Under the pieces are notes generated by a model. It did no database searches. It had not been told where the DNA came from and saw only the letters and a list, made by a program, of their open reading frames with translations. A stretch of DNA of 64,000 nt from Paenibacillus spiritus (GTDB lineage: Bacteria; Bacillota; Bacilli; Paenibacillales; Paenibacillaceae). Position 1 is the stretch's first letter, and each line of letters opens with the position of its first letter. The DNA lies in contig NZ_VYKK01000005.1 of the NCBI RefSeq assembly GCF_008710135.1, positions 1 to 64,000 of the forward strand. The letters run 5' to 3'. Both the position numbers and the translations under genes were made by a program. Positions 1-8,464 of the stretch are shown here, in pieces.

Positions 1-380
1 TGCCGGCCCTTTACATTTACCGTCCACAATCCGGGTCACAGTTCACTCGCGCGGGGTTCTTTTTGGCGCAGGGACCGCATACAAATGACGGGAAGGCTTC
101 GGGCGCCGAAAAGCGTGCGGGTTCGTATCCCGTCTGCCGGCGGCAGACGCAATTTTTGCGGATAACCGGCATAAATGCGATTCGGATACATAGGATGATA
201 CTAGTCCAAATGCATGTCCGGGCATTCGGGACTTGGCGCACGGGACAGGGATAATGAGGCCGAAGCCAGGCCGGAAAGCCGGCGCAGATGGAGCCCGGCA
301 GGGCGGACGCAAGGCGCCAAGCGCGAAGTCGATGCTGGAACGGCATTTTTCTTCGGAAGCATATGAGGAGGGGATCTCTT
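1..380. other. Non-coding upstream region of spoIVA
   Basis: No convincing gene is seen here; open frames on both strands are short and do not resemble known proteins. A stretch with GATAACC near 161 and GATACAT near 185 vaguely resembles a sporulation sigma-E promoter, but the spacing is longer than usual, so no promoter is called. The end of the preceding gene is not in the window. Confidence 0.5.
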
Positions 381-1859
381 TTGGAAAAAGTGGATATTTT
401 CAAAGACATTGCCGAACGGACCGGCGGCGATATTTATCTGGGAGTTGTCGGCGCCGTCCGCACGGGGAAATCGACGTTCATCAAGCGCTTCATGGAGACG
501 ATCGTGCTTCCCAATATCACCAGCGAAGCCGACCGGGTGCGGGCCGTGGATGAACTGCCGCAGAGCGCCGCGGGCAAAACCATCATGACCACCGAACCGA
601 AGTTTGTGCCGAACAATGCGGTGCAGATCAAGGTAGCCGAGGGTCTTGAGGTCAATGTCCGGCTGGTGGACTGTGTCGGTTATGCGGTGGAAGGAGCGAA
701 GGGCTACGAGGACGAGAACGGGCCGAGGATGATATCGACGCCCTGGTTCGAGGAGCCGATCCCTTTTCAGGAGGCGGCCGAAATCGGCACCCGCAAGGTT
801 ATTCAGGAGCACTCTACGCTCGGCGTTGTCGTTACGACGGACGGAACGATCGCCGAAATCCCCCGCAGTTCTTATGTGGAATCCGAAGAGCGGGTAGTCG
901 CCGAACTGAAGGAAGTCGGCAAGCCGTTCGTGCTGGTCATTAACTCGACCCGTCCGCGCAGCGAAGAGGTGCAGCAGCTTCGGGGCGAGCTTGCGGCCAA
1001 ATACGATATCCCGGTGATGACGCTGAGCGCGGCCAGTATGTCCGAGGAAGACGTCACCGGCGTGCTGCGCGAAGTGCTGTATGAATTCCCTGTACATGAG
1101 GTGAACGTCAATCTCCCGAGCTGGGTCATGGTGCTTCCGGAGAACCACTGGCTGCGCAGCAGCTACGAGAATTCGGTTCGGGACACGGTCCGCGACATCC
1201 GCCGCCTGCGCGATGTAGACCGTCTGGTCGCCCAGTTCGCCGAATATGATTTTATTGACCGGGCGGGGCTCAGCGGCATGAACATGGGCCAGGGCGTGGC
1301 CGAAATCGACCTGTACGCGCCGGAAGAGCTGTATGACCGGGTGCTGATGGAAGTGGTCGGCGTCGAAATCCGCGGCAAGGATCATCTGCTTCAGCTGATG
1401 CAGGAATTCTCGCACGCCAAGCGGGAATACGACCGGTTCTCGGAAGCGCTGGAAATGGTAAAAACGACCGGATACGGCATCGCGGCGCCGTCCCTTGCGG
1501 AAATGGCGCTCGATGAGCCGGAACTGATCCGCCAGGGCTCGCGGTTCGGTGTGAGACTGAAGGCGACCGCTCCCTCCATCCATATGATCCGCGTGGATGT
1601 GGAATCGGAATTCAGCCCCATCATTGGCACCGAGAAGCAGAGCGAGGAGCTGGTCCGCTACCTGATGCAGGATTTCGAGAACGACCCGATCAAGATCTGG
1701 GAGTCCGATATCTTCGGCCGTTCGCTGCACAGCATAGTGCGGGAAGGAATTCAGGGCAAGATTGCCATGATGCCCGACAACGCCCGCTACAAGCTGCAGG
1801 AGACGCTCGGGCGGATTATTAACGAGGGCTCCGGCGGTCTGATCGCCATTATTCTGTAG
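381..1859 (+). CDS. spoIVA: Stage IV sporulation protein A (coat basement ATPase)
   Basis: SpoIVA is the cytoskeletal ATPase that polymerises on the forespore surface and anchors the spore coat. The 492-residue product opens with MEKVDIFKDIAERTGGD, the typical SpoIVA start, and carries a Walker A motif (GAVRTGKS, residues 24-31, Lys30), with the TRAFAC-like GTPase-derived domain in the first third and the polymerisation and SpoVM-binding region towards the C-terminus. The start is a TTG at 381, chosen because AGGAGGGG lies 8 bases upstream and because the product then has the family's normal length; an upstream in-frame extension has no such support. The gene stands alone and is followed by a terminator. 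In the family it is made in the mother cell under sigma-E, but no clear sigma-E promoter was found. Confidence 0.96.
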   Translation: MEKVDIFKDIAERTGGDIYLGVVGAVRTGKSTFIKRFMETIVLPNITSEADRVRAVDELPQSAAGKTIMTTEPKFVPNNAVQIKVAEGLEVNVRLVDCVGYAVEGAKGYEDENGPRMISTPWFEEPIPFQEAAEIGTRKVIQEHSTLGVVVTTDGTIAEIPRSSYVESEERVVAELKEVGKPFVLVINSTRPRSEEVQQLRGELAAKYDIPVMTLSAASMSEEDVTGVLREVLYEFPVHEVNVNLPSWVMVLPENHWLRSSYENSVRDTVRDIRRLRDVDRLVAQFAEYDFIDRAGLSGMNMGQGVAEIDLYAPEELYDRVLMEVVGVEIRGKDHLLQLMQEFSHAKREYDRFSEALEMVKTTGYGIAAPSLAEMALDEPELIRQGSRFGVRLKATAPSIHMIRVDVESEFSPIIGTEKQSEELVRYLMQDFENDPIKIWESDIFGRSLHSIVREGIQGKIAMMPDNARYKLQETLGRIINEGSGGLIAIIL

Positions 1860-1900
1860 CCGCTTCTTCTTATCCTCCCATTCTCGCTGACGCGTCAAGG

Positions 1901-1941
1901 AGGGCGTTTCATGGCCGAAAGGCCGAAGGAACGCCCTTTTT
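1901..1941 (+). terminator. Intrinsic terminator after spoIVA
   Basis: An AGGGCGTTY arm pairs with the GAACGCCCT arm around an AT-poor loop and is followed by a short T run. It separates spoIVA from hbs. Confidence 0.8.
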
Positions 1942-1964
1942 GCGCGCTCTTTTTCAGGATTGCC

Positions 1965-1993
1965 TTGAAATTGTGGAGCGCCTGTATTACTAT
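1965..1993 (+). promoter_or_regulatory. Probable sigma-A promoter of hbs
   Basis: TTGAAA, 17 bases, then TACTAT, about 120 bases ahead of hbs. A further TATAAA overlaps just downstream. The long leader to 2118 may hold a second promoter. Confidence 0.5.
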
Positions 1994-2118
1994 AAATTTG
2001 TTGCGCATCCTGAGGTAAGGATGGCCATAAGCTTGCTCTTCGCAGTAAATCTACGTATATTTTGCGTTGAAACGGAAAGAGTGAACAGTAACAAGCATTT
2101 GTCGGGGAGGTGAAATGA

Positions 2119-2391
2119 ATGAACAAATCTGATCTGATCAACCAGGTGACAGAAGCTACGGAACTTCCCAAGAAGGACGTTACCAAAGCGGTAGATGCCG
2201 TATTCGAGGCAATCACTGAAGCTCTGCAGAACGGAGATAAGGTACAGCTGGTTGGCTTCGGCAACTTTGAGGTACGCGAGCGTTCCGCACGCAAGGGCCG
2301 CAATCCGCAGACCGGCGAAGAAATCGAAATTCCTTCGAGCAAGGTTCCGGCGTTCAAGCCAGGAAAGGCGCTTAAAGACGGAATCAAATAA
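2119..2391 (+). CDS. hbs: HU family DNA-binding protein
   Basis: This 90-residue histone-like protein binds DNA without strong sequence preference and compacts the nucleoid as a dimer. The sequence starts [16 protein letters not shown] and contains the signature stretch [18 protein letters not shown], which is the DNA-inserting beta-arm, followed by the C-terminal [11 protein letters not shown] helix. Length and motif spacing are those of B. subtilis HBsu. GGGGAGG precedes two overlapping ATGs (2115 and 2119); only the second is in frame. As in B. subtilis it lies between spoIVA and mtrB. A hairpin after the gene separates it from mtrB. Confidence 0.97.
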   Translation: MNKSDLINQVTEATELPKKDVTKAVDAVFEAITEALQNGDKVQLVGFGNFEVRERSARKGRNPQTGEEIEIPSSKVPAFKPGKALKDGIK

Positions 2392-2424
2392 GATTCCTAC
2401 ATATCGATTCCTAGTAGCACACAC

Positions 2425-2452
2425 GATGCCGCCTGAAAGGGCGGCATTTGTT
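2425..2452 (+). terminator. Intrinsic terminator between hbs and mtrB
   Basis: GATGCCGCC pairs with GGCGGCATT around a TGAAA loop, followed by a weak T-rich tail. Confidence 0.65.
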
Positions 2453-2492
2453 GATCTTACACCTTATAGATTATCGGCAAGGAGGCGGCAAG

Positions 2493-2741
2493 ATGAGCGA
2501 GAACAAGAGCGTTCCGGCGGCCAAGTCGGCGGAGAACGATTATGTGGTGGTCAAGGCGGTCGAGAACGGCGTCCAGGTCATCGGTCTGACCCGCGGTCTC
2601 GACACACGGTTCCATCATACGGAGAAGCTCGACAAAGGCGAAGTGCTGATTGCGCAGTTCACCGACCACACTTCCGCAATCAAGATTCGCGGCAGGGCGG
2701 AGATTCACACGAAGCACGGACGAACCGAAAGCGGAGTCTAG
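2493..2741 (+). CDS. mtrB: trp RNA-binding attenuation protein TRAP
   Basis: TRAP assembles as an 11-subunit ring that, when loaded with tryptophan, wraps RNA carrying spaced GAG/UAG triplets and so attenuates trp gene expression. The 82-residue product matches TRAP over its core: [19 protein letters not shown] holds the threonines and glycine of the Trp pocket, and EKLDKGE plus AIKIRG keep the lysine and arginine positions that contact RNA in B. subtilis TRAP (Lys37, Lys56, Arg58). Start at ATG 2493 is set by GGAGG in the preceding bases; an earlier in-frame start adds residues unlike the family. mtrA (folE) is not adjacent, unlike in B. subtilis. Its target is visible in this window: a TRAP site ahead of trpE at 14667-14714. 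Confidence 0.95.
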   Translation: MSENKSVPAAKSAENDYVVVKAVENGVQVIGLTRGLDTRFHHTEKLDKGEVLIAQFTDHTSAIKIRGRAEIHTKHGRTESGV

Positions 2742-2786
2742 CGGATGGCGGTCTTCCGCCCCGCGTCTCCGGCACTCTAGCTGCCA

Positions 2787-2812
2787 AGCCCCACGTCTGT
2801 GGGGTTCTTTTT
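2787..2812 (+). terminator. Intrinsic terminator after mtrB
   Basis: CCCCAC pairs with GTGGGG around GTCT, followed by TTCTTTTT. Textbook geometry. Confidence 0.88.
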
Positions 2813-2903
2813 CATGGAGCGCGGATCCCGCCTCCGGCATAGCCCGCCCTTCTGCTCCATATATTGGGGTATACCGCATTTCGGCAGACGGGAGGGGAGA
2901 GGG

Positions 2904-3461
2904 ATGGCGCTTATTCCAAAAGGCCGGCTTGCCGCCGCGCTGCTGGCAACGCTGCTGTTCGCCTTTCTCCTGCCGGCGCTTGCCGGGCTGGACGGGAGCG
3001 TGCGCCATGGCGGGGAACGCCCCGTCATGGCATCAAGCGAACCGGTGCAGCTCAGCGGCGGCACCCTCGTCGACGAGCTGGCTGCCCTGCCGCTGACGCT
3101 GCCGATTGGCCGCGCAGGCTGGAGCGACGGCGCGCTGTCGCTGGATCTGCAGGTAACGGACAGCGCGCAGCCTCCCGGCGAGGTTTACCTGAATATCGCC
3201 GACGTCCTCGACTTTGCCTTCGGGCGCACGGACAACGTCAATCAGGTGCTGCTGCGTATCATCGCGGTGGACAAATGACAGGGGACCTCGCGTCTGCTGC
3301 TGGCCGCCGATGTCCGGCGGGGCCGGTGGGACGCATCGGTCCGGAGCGCTCTGCTGTCGCTCGGAAGCGGGCCTCCGACGGAGCCGCTTCGGAATTTGCT
3401 GCGCCTGAGGGAGAGCGATCTGTGGAAGAGCGGGTTCCGCTTTTTGACACCCGGGGATTAA
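2904..3461 (+). pseudogene. Unknown secreted/membrane protein gene interrupted by an in-frame TGA
   Basis: The frame opens at ATG 2904 behind GGAGGGGAGAGG and encodes a hydrophobic N-terminal helix (residues about 8-23, LAAALLATLLFAFLLPALAG) that looks like a signal or anchor. It reaches a TGA at 3276-3278 after 124 residues. Translation in the same frame past that codon continues for a further 60 codons (beginning QGTSRLLLAADVRRGRWD, ending in FRFLTPGD) to TAA at 3459-3461, with the same GC-rich third-position bias. The simplest reading is a 185-codon gene broken by one nonsense change, for instance from TGG or CGA, or a base-call error. The shorter product could also be real. I do not recognise the family; the location between mtrB and the menaquinone operon gives no function. 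Confidence 0.6.
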
Positions 3462-3497
3462 GAAGAGCGGCAGGACTGTGCGAGAAGAAATCACATA

Positions 3498-3506
3498 TGA
3501 TATAAT
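3498..3506 (+). promoter_or_regulatory. Extended -10 promoter for the quinone operon
   Basis: TGATATAAT is a perfect extended -10 element. No good -35 is seen at the right distance, as is common for extended -10 promoters. It lies about 50 bases ahead of hepS, placing a short leader before the operon. Confidence 0.6.
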
Positions 3507-3555
3507 AGACAAGATTGTGAACAACCGGTTATGGAAAAACCGCTCGGAGGCTGAC

Positions 3556-4323
3556 ATGAAATCGTATCGCGTACCGCAAACCGCCCAACAATATACCCAT
3601 TACGACATGATTCAGCGGCACACGGAGCTGCCGCCGTTCGCGGACGCCCGGGGGGCGCTGCTGTACGCCTTTGTGAGCTGCGGCAGCCGTGTCCCTTCCA
3701 CGAATAGAGAGGAACTGGCCGAACTCTACGCGCTTGTGACGGGACTGGTCCAGCTGGGATTGGACACCCATGAAGAGATCGAGCGGCCCGCGCTTGGAAG
3801 CGGGGAAGAGGCGATGCGCTCGCGGCAGCTGAAAGTGCTGGCCGGCGATTATTTCAGCAGTTGGTTCTACCGGCTGCTCGCCGAGAAAGGCGAGATCGAG
3901 AGGGTCGGTTCCCTCAGCGAGGCGATTGCCGAATACAATGTGAAGAAGGCCGAATTGTACGGAGAAGGCAGCAGGGCGCCGGAGGGAGAAGCGCGAATGG
4001 AAATGCTGGCCGAATTGAATACGGTGCTTTTCCGGTCGTTCACTCCTCTGATCGGGGCCTCTTATCAGGAGCTATGGTTGTCGCTGCTGCGGGAGCTGGG
4101 CCTGTATGAAGCGCTGGCCTGGGAAGAACGGAACAAGACAGAGACGGATGCGGGAGATGAGATGCGGGAACGGCTGTCGGACAAGCTGCGCGAGTCCCGG
4201 GAGCGGATCGCCGCACGGGTGGCCGGGGTGCGTGAAGAAGCGCTGCGGTCAGCATTGGAACTTGCCTTGGGCGCTTGGATAGCGCAGCCTGCGAGAACCG
4301 AACAAGCGTCGGGGGAGGCGTAA
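3556..4323 (+). CDS. hepS: Heptaprenyl diphosphate synthase component 1
   Basis: This 255-residue protein is the small non-catalytic subunit (HEPPP_synt_1 family) that pairs with HepT to make the C35 side-chain precursor of menaquinone-7. The sequence is poorly conserved, as expected for this subunit. The strongest features are the AGDYFSSWFYRLLAEKGE stretch (roughly residues 95-112) and the downstream SLSEAIAEYNVKKAELY helix, both typical of component 1. ATG 3556 is chosen over an upstream in-frame start because CGGAGG precedes it and the added residues would overlap the promoter. It is the first gene of the hepS-menG-ubiA-ubiX-mqnA-hepT operon, with the catalytic subunit at the far end. Confidence 0.85.
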   Translation: MKSYRVPQTAQQYTHYDMIQRHTELPPFADARGALLYAFVSCGSRVPSTNREELAELYALVTGLVQLGLDTHEEIERPALGSGEEAMRSRQLKVLAGDYFSSWFYRLLAEKGEIERVGSLSEAIAEYNVKKAELYGEGSRAPEGEARMEMLAELNTVLFRSFTPLIGASYQELWLSLLRELGLYEALAWEERNKTETDAGDEMRERLSDKLRESRERIAARVAGVREEALRSALELALGAWIAQPARTEQASGEA

Positions 4324-4332
4324 GTAGCATTC

Positions 4333-5079
4333 ATGAACAAGATGACAACAGCCGGCGAGGAAGAAATGAAGCCCAAAGAGCAGTATGTTCATTCCGTGTT
4401 TGAGAAGATAGCCGGCAAATACGATACGATGAACGATCTTCTCAGCTTCCGCCGGCATAAAGCCTGGCGCCGCTTTGCCATGAAGAAGATGGCGATGCGG
4501 GAAGGCGATACGGCGGCGGATCTGTGCTGCGGCACCTGCGACTGGAGCATATCGCTGGCCGATGCCAGCCGAACCGGCAGCATTGTCGGTCTCGACTTCA
4601 GCGAGAGCATGCTCGCCGTCGGGCGGCGCAAAATTGCCGAGCGCGGAATGGATAAACAGATTTCGCTCGTGCAGGGCAATGCGATGAGCCTTCCTTTTGG
4701 AGACAATTCCTTCGACTACGCGACCATCGGCTTCGGGCTCCGGAATGTGCCTGATCCGAAGCAGGTGCTTGCCGAAATGAAACGTGTTGTGAAACCGGGC
4801 GGCATGGTGGTATGCCTGGAGCTGTCCAAGCCGACGGCCCAGCCGTTCAAAGGCATTTATTATTTCTATTTCCGCCGAATTTTGCCCCTGATGGGCAAGC
4901 TGTTCGCCAAGAGCTACGAGCAGTATAAATGGCTGCCGGAATCTCTGGCCATGTTCCCGGACCGCAAGCAGCTTGAAGGCATATTCCGGGAGTGCGGACT
5001 GACGGCGGTGGAATCCTTCCCCTTGACCGGAGGCATCGCGGCATTACATCTTGGCGTCAAGGAGAATCCGAATGTTTAA
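4333..5079 (+). CDS. menG: Demethylmenaquinone methyltransferase
   Basis: MenG (UbiE family) transfers a methyl group from S-adenosylmethionine to demethylmenaquinone in the last step of menaquinone synthesis. The 248-residue product has the family signatures: YDTMNDLLSFRRHKAWRR near the N-terminus, the SAM-binding motif ADLCCGTCDWS (around residues 59-69), and GFGLRNVPD followed by KRVVKPGGMVVCLELSKP. The start used is ATG 4333, with a second in-frame ATG at residue 12 (GAAGAA ATGAAG) as an alternative. It overlaps the next gene by 8 bases. Confidence 0.95.
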   Translation: MNKMTTAGEEEMKPKEQYVHSVFEKIAGKYDTMNDLLSFRRHKAWRRFAMKKMAMREGDTAADLCCGTCDWSISLADASRTGSIVGLDFSESMLAVGRRKIAERGMDKQISLVQGNAMSLPFGDNSFDYATIGFGLRNVPDPKQVLAEMKRVVKPGGMVVCLELSKPTAQPFKGIYYFYFRRILPLMGKLFAKSYEQYKWLPESLAMFPDRKQLEGIFRECGLTAVESFPLTGGIAALHLGVKENPNV

Positions 5080-5947
5080 GAAAATCGGCGTATTTATGCA
5101 AATGATTAAGTTCGAGCATACCGTGTTTGCCCTGCCGTTCGCCTTTATGGGCGCCCTGCTGGGCTCCATGGTGATTTCGGACAAGCTGCCAAGCTGGCCC
5201 GAGATCGGCTGGATTGTTATTGCCATGTTCGGCGCCCGAAGCGCAGCGATGGGCCTGAACCGGCTGATTGACCGGATCAGCGACGCGAAGAATCCGCGCA
5301 CGGCGGGAAGAGCTATTCCTGCCGGATTGCTGAAGGTGGGAGAGGTGATCGTCTTCGTCGCGGTCTCCTTCTTTCTGCTGTTCTGGGCAGCCTTCAAGCT
5401 GAATTCGCTGTCGGCGAAATTGCTGCCGATCGCAGTCTTCCTGCTGGTGTTCTATTCGTTCACCAAGCGGTTCACCTGGGCCTGCCACCTGATTCTGGGC
5501 CTGACCATTGCGCTTGCTCCGCTGGGCGGGTGGGTCGCCGTTACCGGACATGTGGATCTGACGGCGATGGTGCTGTACATTACCATTGTGTTCTGGACCG
5601 CCGGCTTTGATGTGATCTATGCCTGCCAGGACGTAGATTTCGACCGCCGGGAAGGACTGTATTCGATTCCGGTTCGCTTCGGCGTTGCGGGAGCGCTTCG
5701 GATCGCGGCGGCGTTTCACATCCTGACCGGAATCGGATTCATTTCGCTGCTCTTCCTGGCCGATCTGAGCTGGTTCTATGTAGCCGGGATGGTCATCGCT
5801 TATCTGATTCTGTTCTATGAGCATCATATCGTATCGCCGAGCGATCTGAGCCGGCTTCAGACGGCTTTCTTCACGATGAACGGCGTGCTCAGCATCGTCG
5901 TGTTCTCCTTTACTCTGATTGATCTGGTGGTGCAGACATACCGATGA
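5072..5947 (+). CDS. UbiA-family prenyltransferase (menaquinone, futalosine route)
   Basis: This 291-residue integral membrane protein has about eight hydrophobic segments and both Asp-rich motifs of UbiA prenyltransferases: NRLIDRISDAKNPRT (first) and DVIYACQDVDFDRREGL (second). It resembles 4-hydroxybenzoate polyprenyltransferases more than MenA. Its position with ubiX-like and mqnA genes argues that it prenylates 1,4-dihydroxy-6-naphthoate in the futalosine pathway, the role called MqnP; that assignment is inference from context. ATG 5072 overlaps the end of menG, with AAGGAGA immediately upstream, and fits the translational coupling seen along the operon. Confidence 0.88.
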   Translation: MFKKIGVFMQMIKFEHTVFALPFAFMGALLGSMVISDKLPSWPEIGWIVIAMFGARSAAMGLNRLIDRISDAKNPRTAGRAIPAGLLKVGEVIVFVAVSFFLLFWAAFKLNSLSAKLLPIAVFLLVFYSFTKRFTWACHLILGLTIALAPLGGWVAVTGHVDLTAMVLYITIVFWTAGFDVIYACQDVDFDRREGLYSIPVRFGVAGALRIAAAFHILTGIGFISLLFLADLSWFYVAGMVIAYLILFYEHHIVSPSDLSRLQTAFFTMNGVLSIVVFSFTLIDLVVQTYR

Positions 5948-6552
5948 GTACTCCTTCTTCCGCAAGCTATGTGGTTGGTATAACCGGAGCCAGCGGCGCC
6001 ATATACGGCGTGCGGCTGACCGAGACGCTGCTCCGGCTCGGGATGACGGTGCATCTGGTGGTCAGCAACGCCGGATGGCGCGTGATCAAAGAGGAACTGG
6101 GCTGGAATGTCACCGACCGGGAGGGCCTGCTGAACGACAAGTTCGGGGCCGGTCCCGGTTCTCTGTTGTATCACCCCGTGAGCGACATCGGCGCTTCCAT
6201 TGCGAGCGGCTCGTTCCGGGTCGAAGGCATGATTGTTATGCCCTGCTCGATGGGCACGCTGTCGGCCGTGGCGAACGGAACCTCCGACAACCTGATGACC
6301 CGGGCCGCAGATGTCATGATGAAGGAAGGACGCCGTCTCGTGCTTGTGCCGAGAGAGACGCCGCTGCACGCCGTTCATCTGGAGAATATGCTGAAGCTCT
6401 CCCGGCTCGGCGTAACCCTGATTCCGGCCATGCCCGCCTTTTATTTCGGCCCCCAGACCCTTGATGATCTGGTGAACTTTATGGTCGGCAAAGTGCTGGA
6501 CAGTCTGCGGATCGACCATACGCTGTTCCGGAGATGGGGGAGCGGGGAATGA
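5944..6552 (+). CDS. ubiX: UbiX-family flavin prenyltransferase
   Basis: UbiX enzymes attach a dimethylallyl group to FMN, making the prenylated-FMN cofactor for UbiD-type decarboxylases. The 202-residue product has the family's YVVGITGASGAIYGVRL start (flavin-binding loop), VMPCSMGTLSAVANGTSDNL, the RRLVLVPRETPLHAVHLENM stretch and a conserved PAFYF segment. In the futalosine pathway a UbiD-like decarboxylase (MqnL) acts before prenylation, so cofactor supply explains the gene's presence here; no UbiD-like gene is in the window. ATG 5944 overlaps the upstream stop codon (ATGA). Confidence 0.93.
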   Translation: MSTPSSASYVVGITGASGAIYGVRLTETLLRLGMTVHLVVSNAGWRVIKEELGWNVTDREGLLNDKFGAGPGSLLYHPVSDIGASIASGSFRVEGMIVMPCSMGTLSAVANGTSDNLMTRAADVMMKEGRRLVLVPRETPLHAVHLENMLKLSRLGVTLIPAMPAFYFGPQTLDDLVNFMVGKVLDSLRIDHTLFRRWGSGE

Positions 6553-7409
6553 CTGGACAAGAGACAACCGTAATCGGCAAAATCAGTTATACCAACTCTT
6601 GGCCGGTATACCACGGATTCGACTGTGCATCGCTCGGATTTCCGGCGCGCATGCTGAGCGAGGTTCCGTCGGAGCTGAACCGCGGAATGCAGGAAGGCAC
6701 GATCCATATCGGAGCCCTGTCCTCCTTCGCCTATGCCGAAGCGAGCGACCGGCTGCTGCTGCTGCCGGATTTATCCGTCAGCGCCGAGGGGCCGGTCGGT
6801 TCGATACTGCTGTTTACCCGCGGACCGCTTGAATCAGCGCCGCTGAATACCGTCGCCGTAACCCGGACCTCGGCGACGTCGGTCAATCTGCTTAAGATTC
6901 TGATGCATTACGCGCTGGGCCGCTCGCCGGCGTACAGAACGGCTGAACCGGATCTGACGGCGATGATGGCTTCGGCGGATGCCTGTCTGCTGATCGGCGA
7001 TCATGCCATCCGGGCCGATTGGGACCGGAGCGGATTTACCGTCACCGACCTCGGCCAACTGTGGAAGGATTTCACAGGTTGCAGCATGACGTTTGCCGTA
7101 TGGGCCGTCTCGCGCAGCGCAGCCGCCTCGCGGCCGGAGCGGCTTGCTGCGGTTTCGGACGCCTTCAGGACGAGCAAGCGCCGCAATCTGGAGGACCTGT
7201 CCGGGGTCGTGCAGGCGGCCTGCGCCGCCGTCGGAGGCGTTGCGGACTACTGGTACAGCTATTTCCGCCATTTATGTTATGATTTCGGGGAAAGGCAGCA
7301 GGAAGGCCTGAATCTCTATTTCCGCTATGCTCACGAGCTCGGGCTGCTGCCGAAGCGGGTGAAGATGGAGCTTTGGCGCGACAATCTGTTGACACGGGTG
7401 AAAGAATGA
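6549..7409 (+). CDS. mqnA: Chorismate dehydratase MqnA
   Basis: MqnA removes water from chorismate to give 3-enolpyruvyl-benzoate, the first step of futalosine-dependent menaquinone synthesis. The 286-residue product has the expected start (IGKISYTNSWPVYHGFD) and the substrate-binding-protein-like fold signature, with SELNRGMQEGTIHIGALSSF and DACLLIGDHAI typical of the family. ATG 6549 is used because it forms an ATGA overlap with ubiX and has GGGAGCGGGG just upstream; a start at 6534 is possible. Presence of this gene, and absence here of menF-menD-menB type genes, is the main evidence for the futalosine route. Chorismate is made by aroC later in the window. Confidence 0.9.
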   Translation: MTGQETTVIGKISYTNSWPVYHGFDCASLGFPARMLSEVPSELNRGMQEGTIHIGALSSFAYAEASDRLLLLPDLSVSAEGPVGSILLFTRGPLESAPLNTVAVTRTSATSVNLLKILMHYALGRSPAYRTAEPDLTAMMASADACLLIGDHAIRADWDRSGFTVTDLGQLWKDFTGCSMTFAVWAVSRSAAASRPERLAAVSDAFRTSKRRNLEDLSGVVQAACAAVGGVADYWYSYFRHLCYDFGERQQEGLNLYFRYAHELGLLPKRVKMELWRDNLLTRVKE

Positions 7410-8374
7410 AACGATTCCAGCTATTCGGGTATTTAAACAAGGACATGGACCTTCTGGAGAAACAGCTCTACCGCAGCGTCGAAGGCGGAGGAGAACTGCT
7501 GACCGAAACCTCGCTCCATCTGCTGAAAGCGGGCGGCAAACGGCTTCGTCCGGTCTTCGTCCTCATGGGCGGGAAATTCGGCGAGTACGATCTGGACAAG
7601 CTGAGCCGGGTGGCCATTCCGCTTGAACTGATCCACAGCGCTTCGCTTGTGCACGACGACGTCATCGACGACGCCGATACCCGCCGGGGCGAACCGACCG
7701 TCAAAGCCAAATGGGGCGACAAAATCGCGATGTACACCGGCGACTATATCTACGCCAAGGCGCTGGCTCTGACGGCTGGGCTGCCGAACCCGCGGATTCA
7801 CCGCATCCTGTCCAAAGCGATGGTTGAGATGTCCATCGGCGAGATGGAGCAGATCCGCGACTTCTTCAACTGCGAACAGACCGTCCGCCATTATCTGCGG
7901 CGGATCCGGCGCAAGACGGCGCTCCTTATCGCCATCAGCTGTCAGCTCGGCGCGCTCGCTGCGGAGGCCGACGAAGAGGCGGTCCGGCTGCTGTACAGCT
8001 ACGGCTACAACGTCGGGATGGCCTTCCAGATCCGCGACGACCTGCTCGATCTCTCCGGAACGGAGAAGCAGATCGGCAAGCCGCCGGGAAGTGACATGCG
8101 GCAGGGCAATATTACGCTTCCGGTTATTTACGCACTGGAAGACGAGCGGCTGCGCGGAGAATTGCTCGGCGAGATTGGGCGCATTCGCGAGAGCCGGTCG
8201 GGTACCGGCCGGGCCATTGATCTGATTCTTACCGGCGACGGCATCAAGCGGGCCGAAGAACTGGCTTCCCGGTATGTCGACAAGGCGCTGGCCGCGCTCG
8301 ATCAGCTCCCCAATAACCGGACGAAGCGCAATCTGCGCGACATCGCTCATTTTGTCACCGGCCGGGCATACTGA
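7406..8374 (+). CDS. hepT: Heptaprenyl diphosphate synthase component 2 (catalytic)
   Basis: This 322-residue polyprenyl synthase elongates farnesyl diphosphate with isopentenyl units, together with HepS. Both Asp-rich motifs are present: LVHDDVIDDADTRRG (first DDxxD, about residues 84-98) and FQIRDDLLDLSG (second), with the GGKRLRPVFVLMGG substrate motif before them. ATG 7406 overlaps the mqnA stop. The HepS/HepT pair flanks menG, the prenyltransferase and mqnA, so chain synthesis and head-group synthesis are co-transcribed. Confidence 0.95.
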   Translation: MKRFQLFGYLNKDMDLLEKQLYRSVEGGGELLTETSLHLLKAGGKRLRPVFVLMGGKFGEYDLDKLSRVAIPLELIHSASLVHDDVIDDADTRRGEPTVKAKWGDKIAMYTGDYIYAKALALTAGLPNPRIHRILSKAMVEMSIGEMEQIRDFFNCEQTVRHYLRRIRRKTALLIAISCQLGALAAEADEEAVRLLYSYGYNVGMAFQIRDDLLDLSGTEKQIGKPPGSDMRQGNITLPVIYALEDERLRGELLGEIGRIRESRSGTGRAIDLILTGDGIKRAEELASRYVDKALAALDQLPNNRTKRNLRDIAHFVTGRAY

Positions 8375-8392
8375 TTTCGTGCAAATTCCCCG

Positions 8393-8421
8393 TTAACAGC
8401 GGGGGCTGATTCTGGTAAGAT
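8393..8421 (+). promoter_or_regulatory. Probable sigma-A promoter of ndk
   Basis: TTAACA, 17 bases, TAAGAT, about 40 bases ahead of ndk. The -35 lies in the loop of a small CCCCG/CGGGG hairpin that may end the quinone operon. Confidence 0.5.
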
Positions 8422-8464
8422 ATGCTACATGACGAACACAAAGCCAAATACGGAGTGTGAGCCA

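Noticed and set aside
201-2387. Long minus-strand open frame across spoIVA and hbs
   Set aside because: It is antisense to two well-recognised genes, has no ribosome site, and reflects GC-rich codon bias.
3276-3278. Selenocysteine codon
   Set aside because: No SECIS-like hairpin follows and Bacillales of this type rarely use selenocysteine; a nonsense change or base error is simpler.
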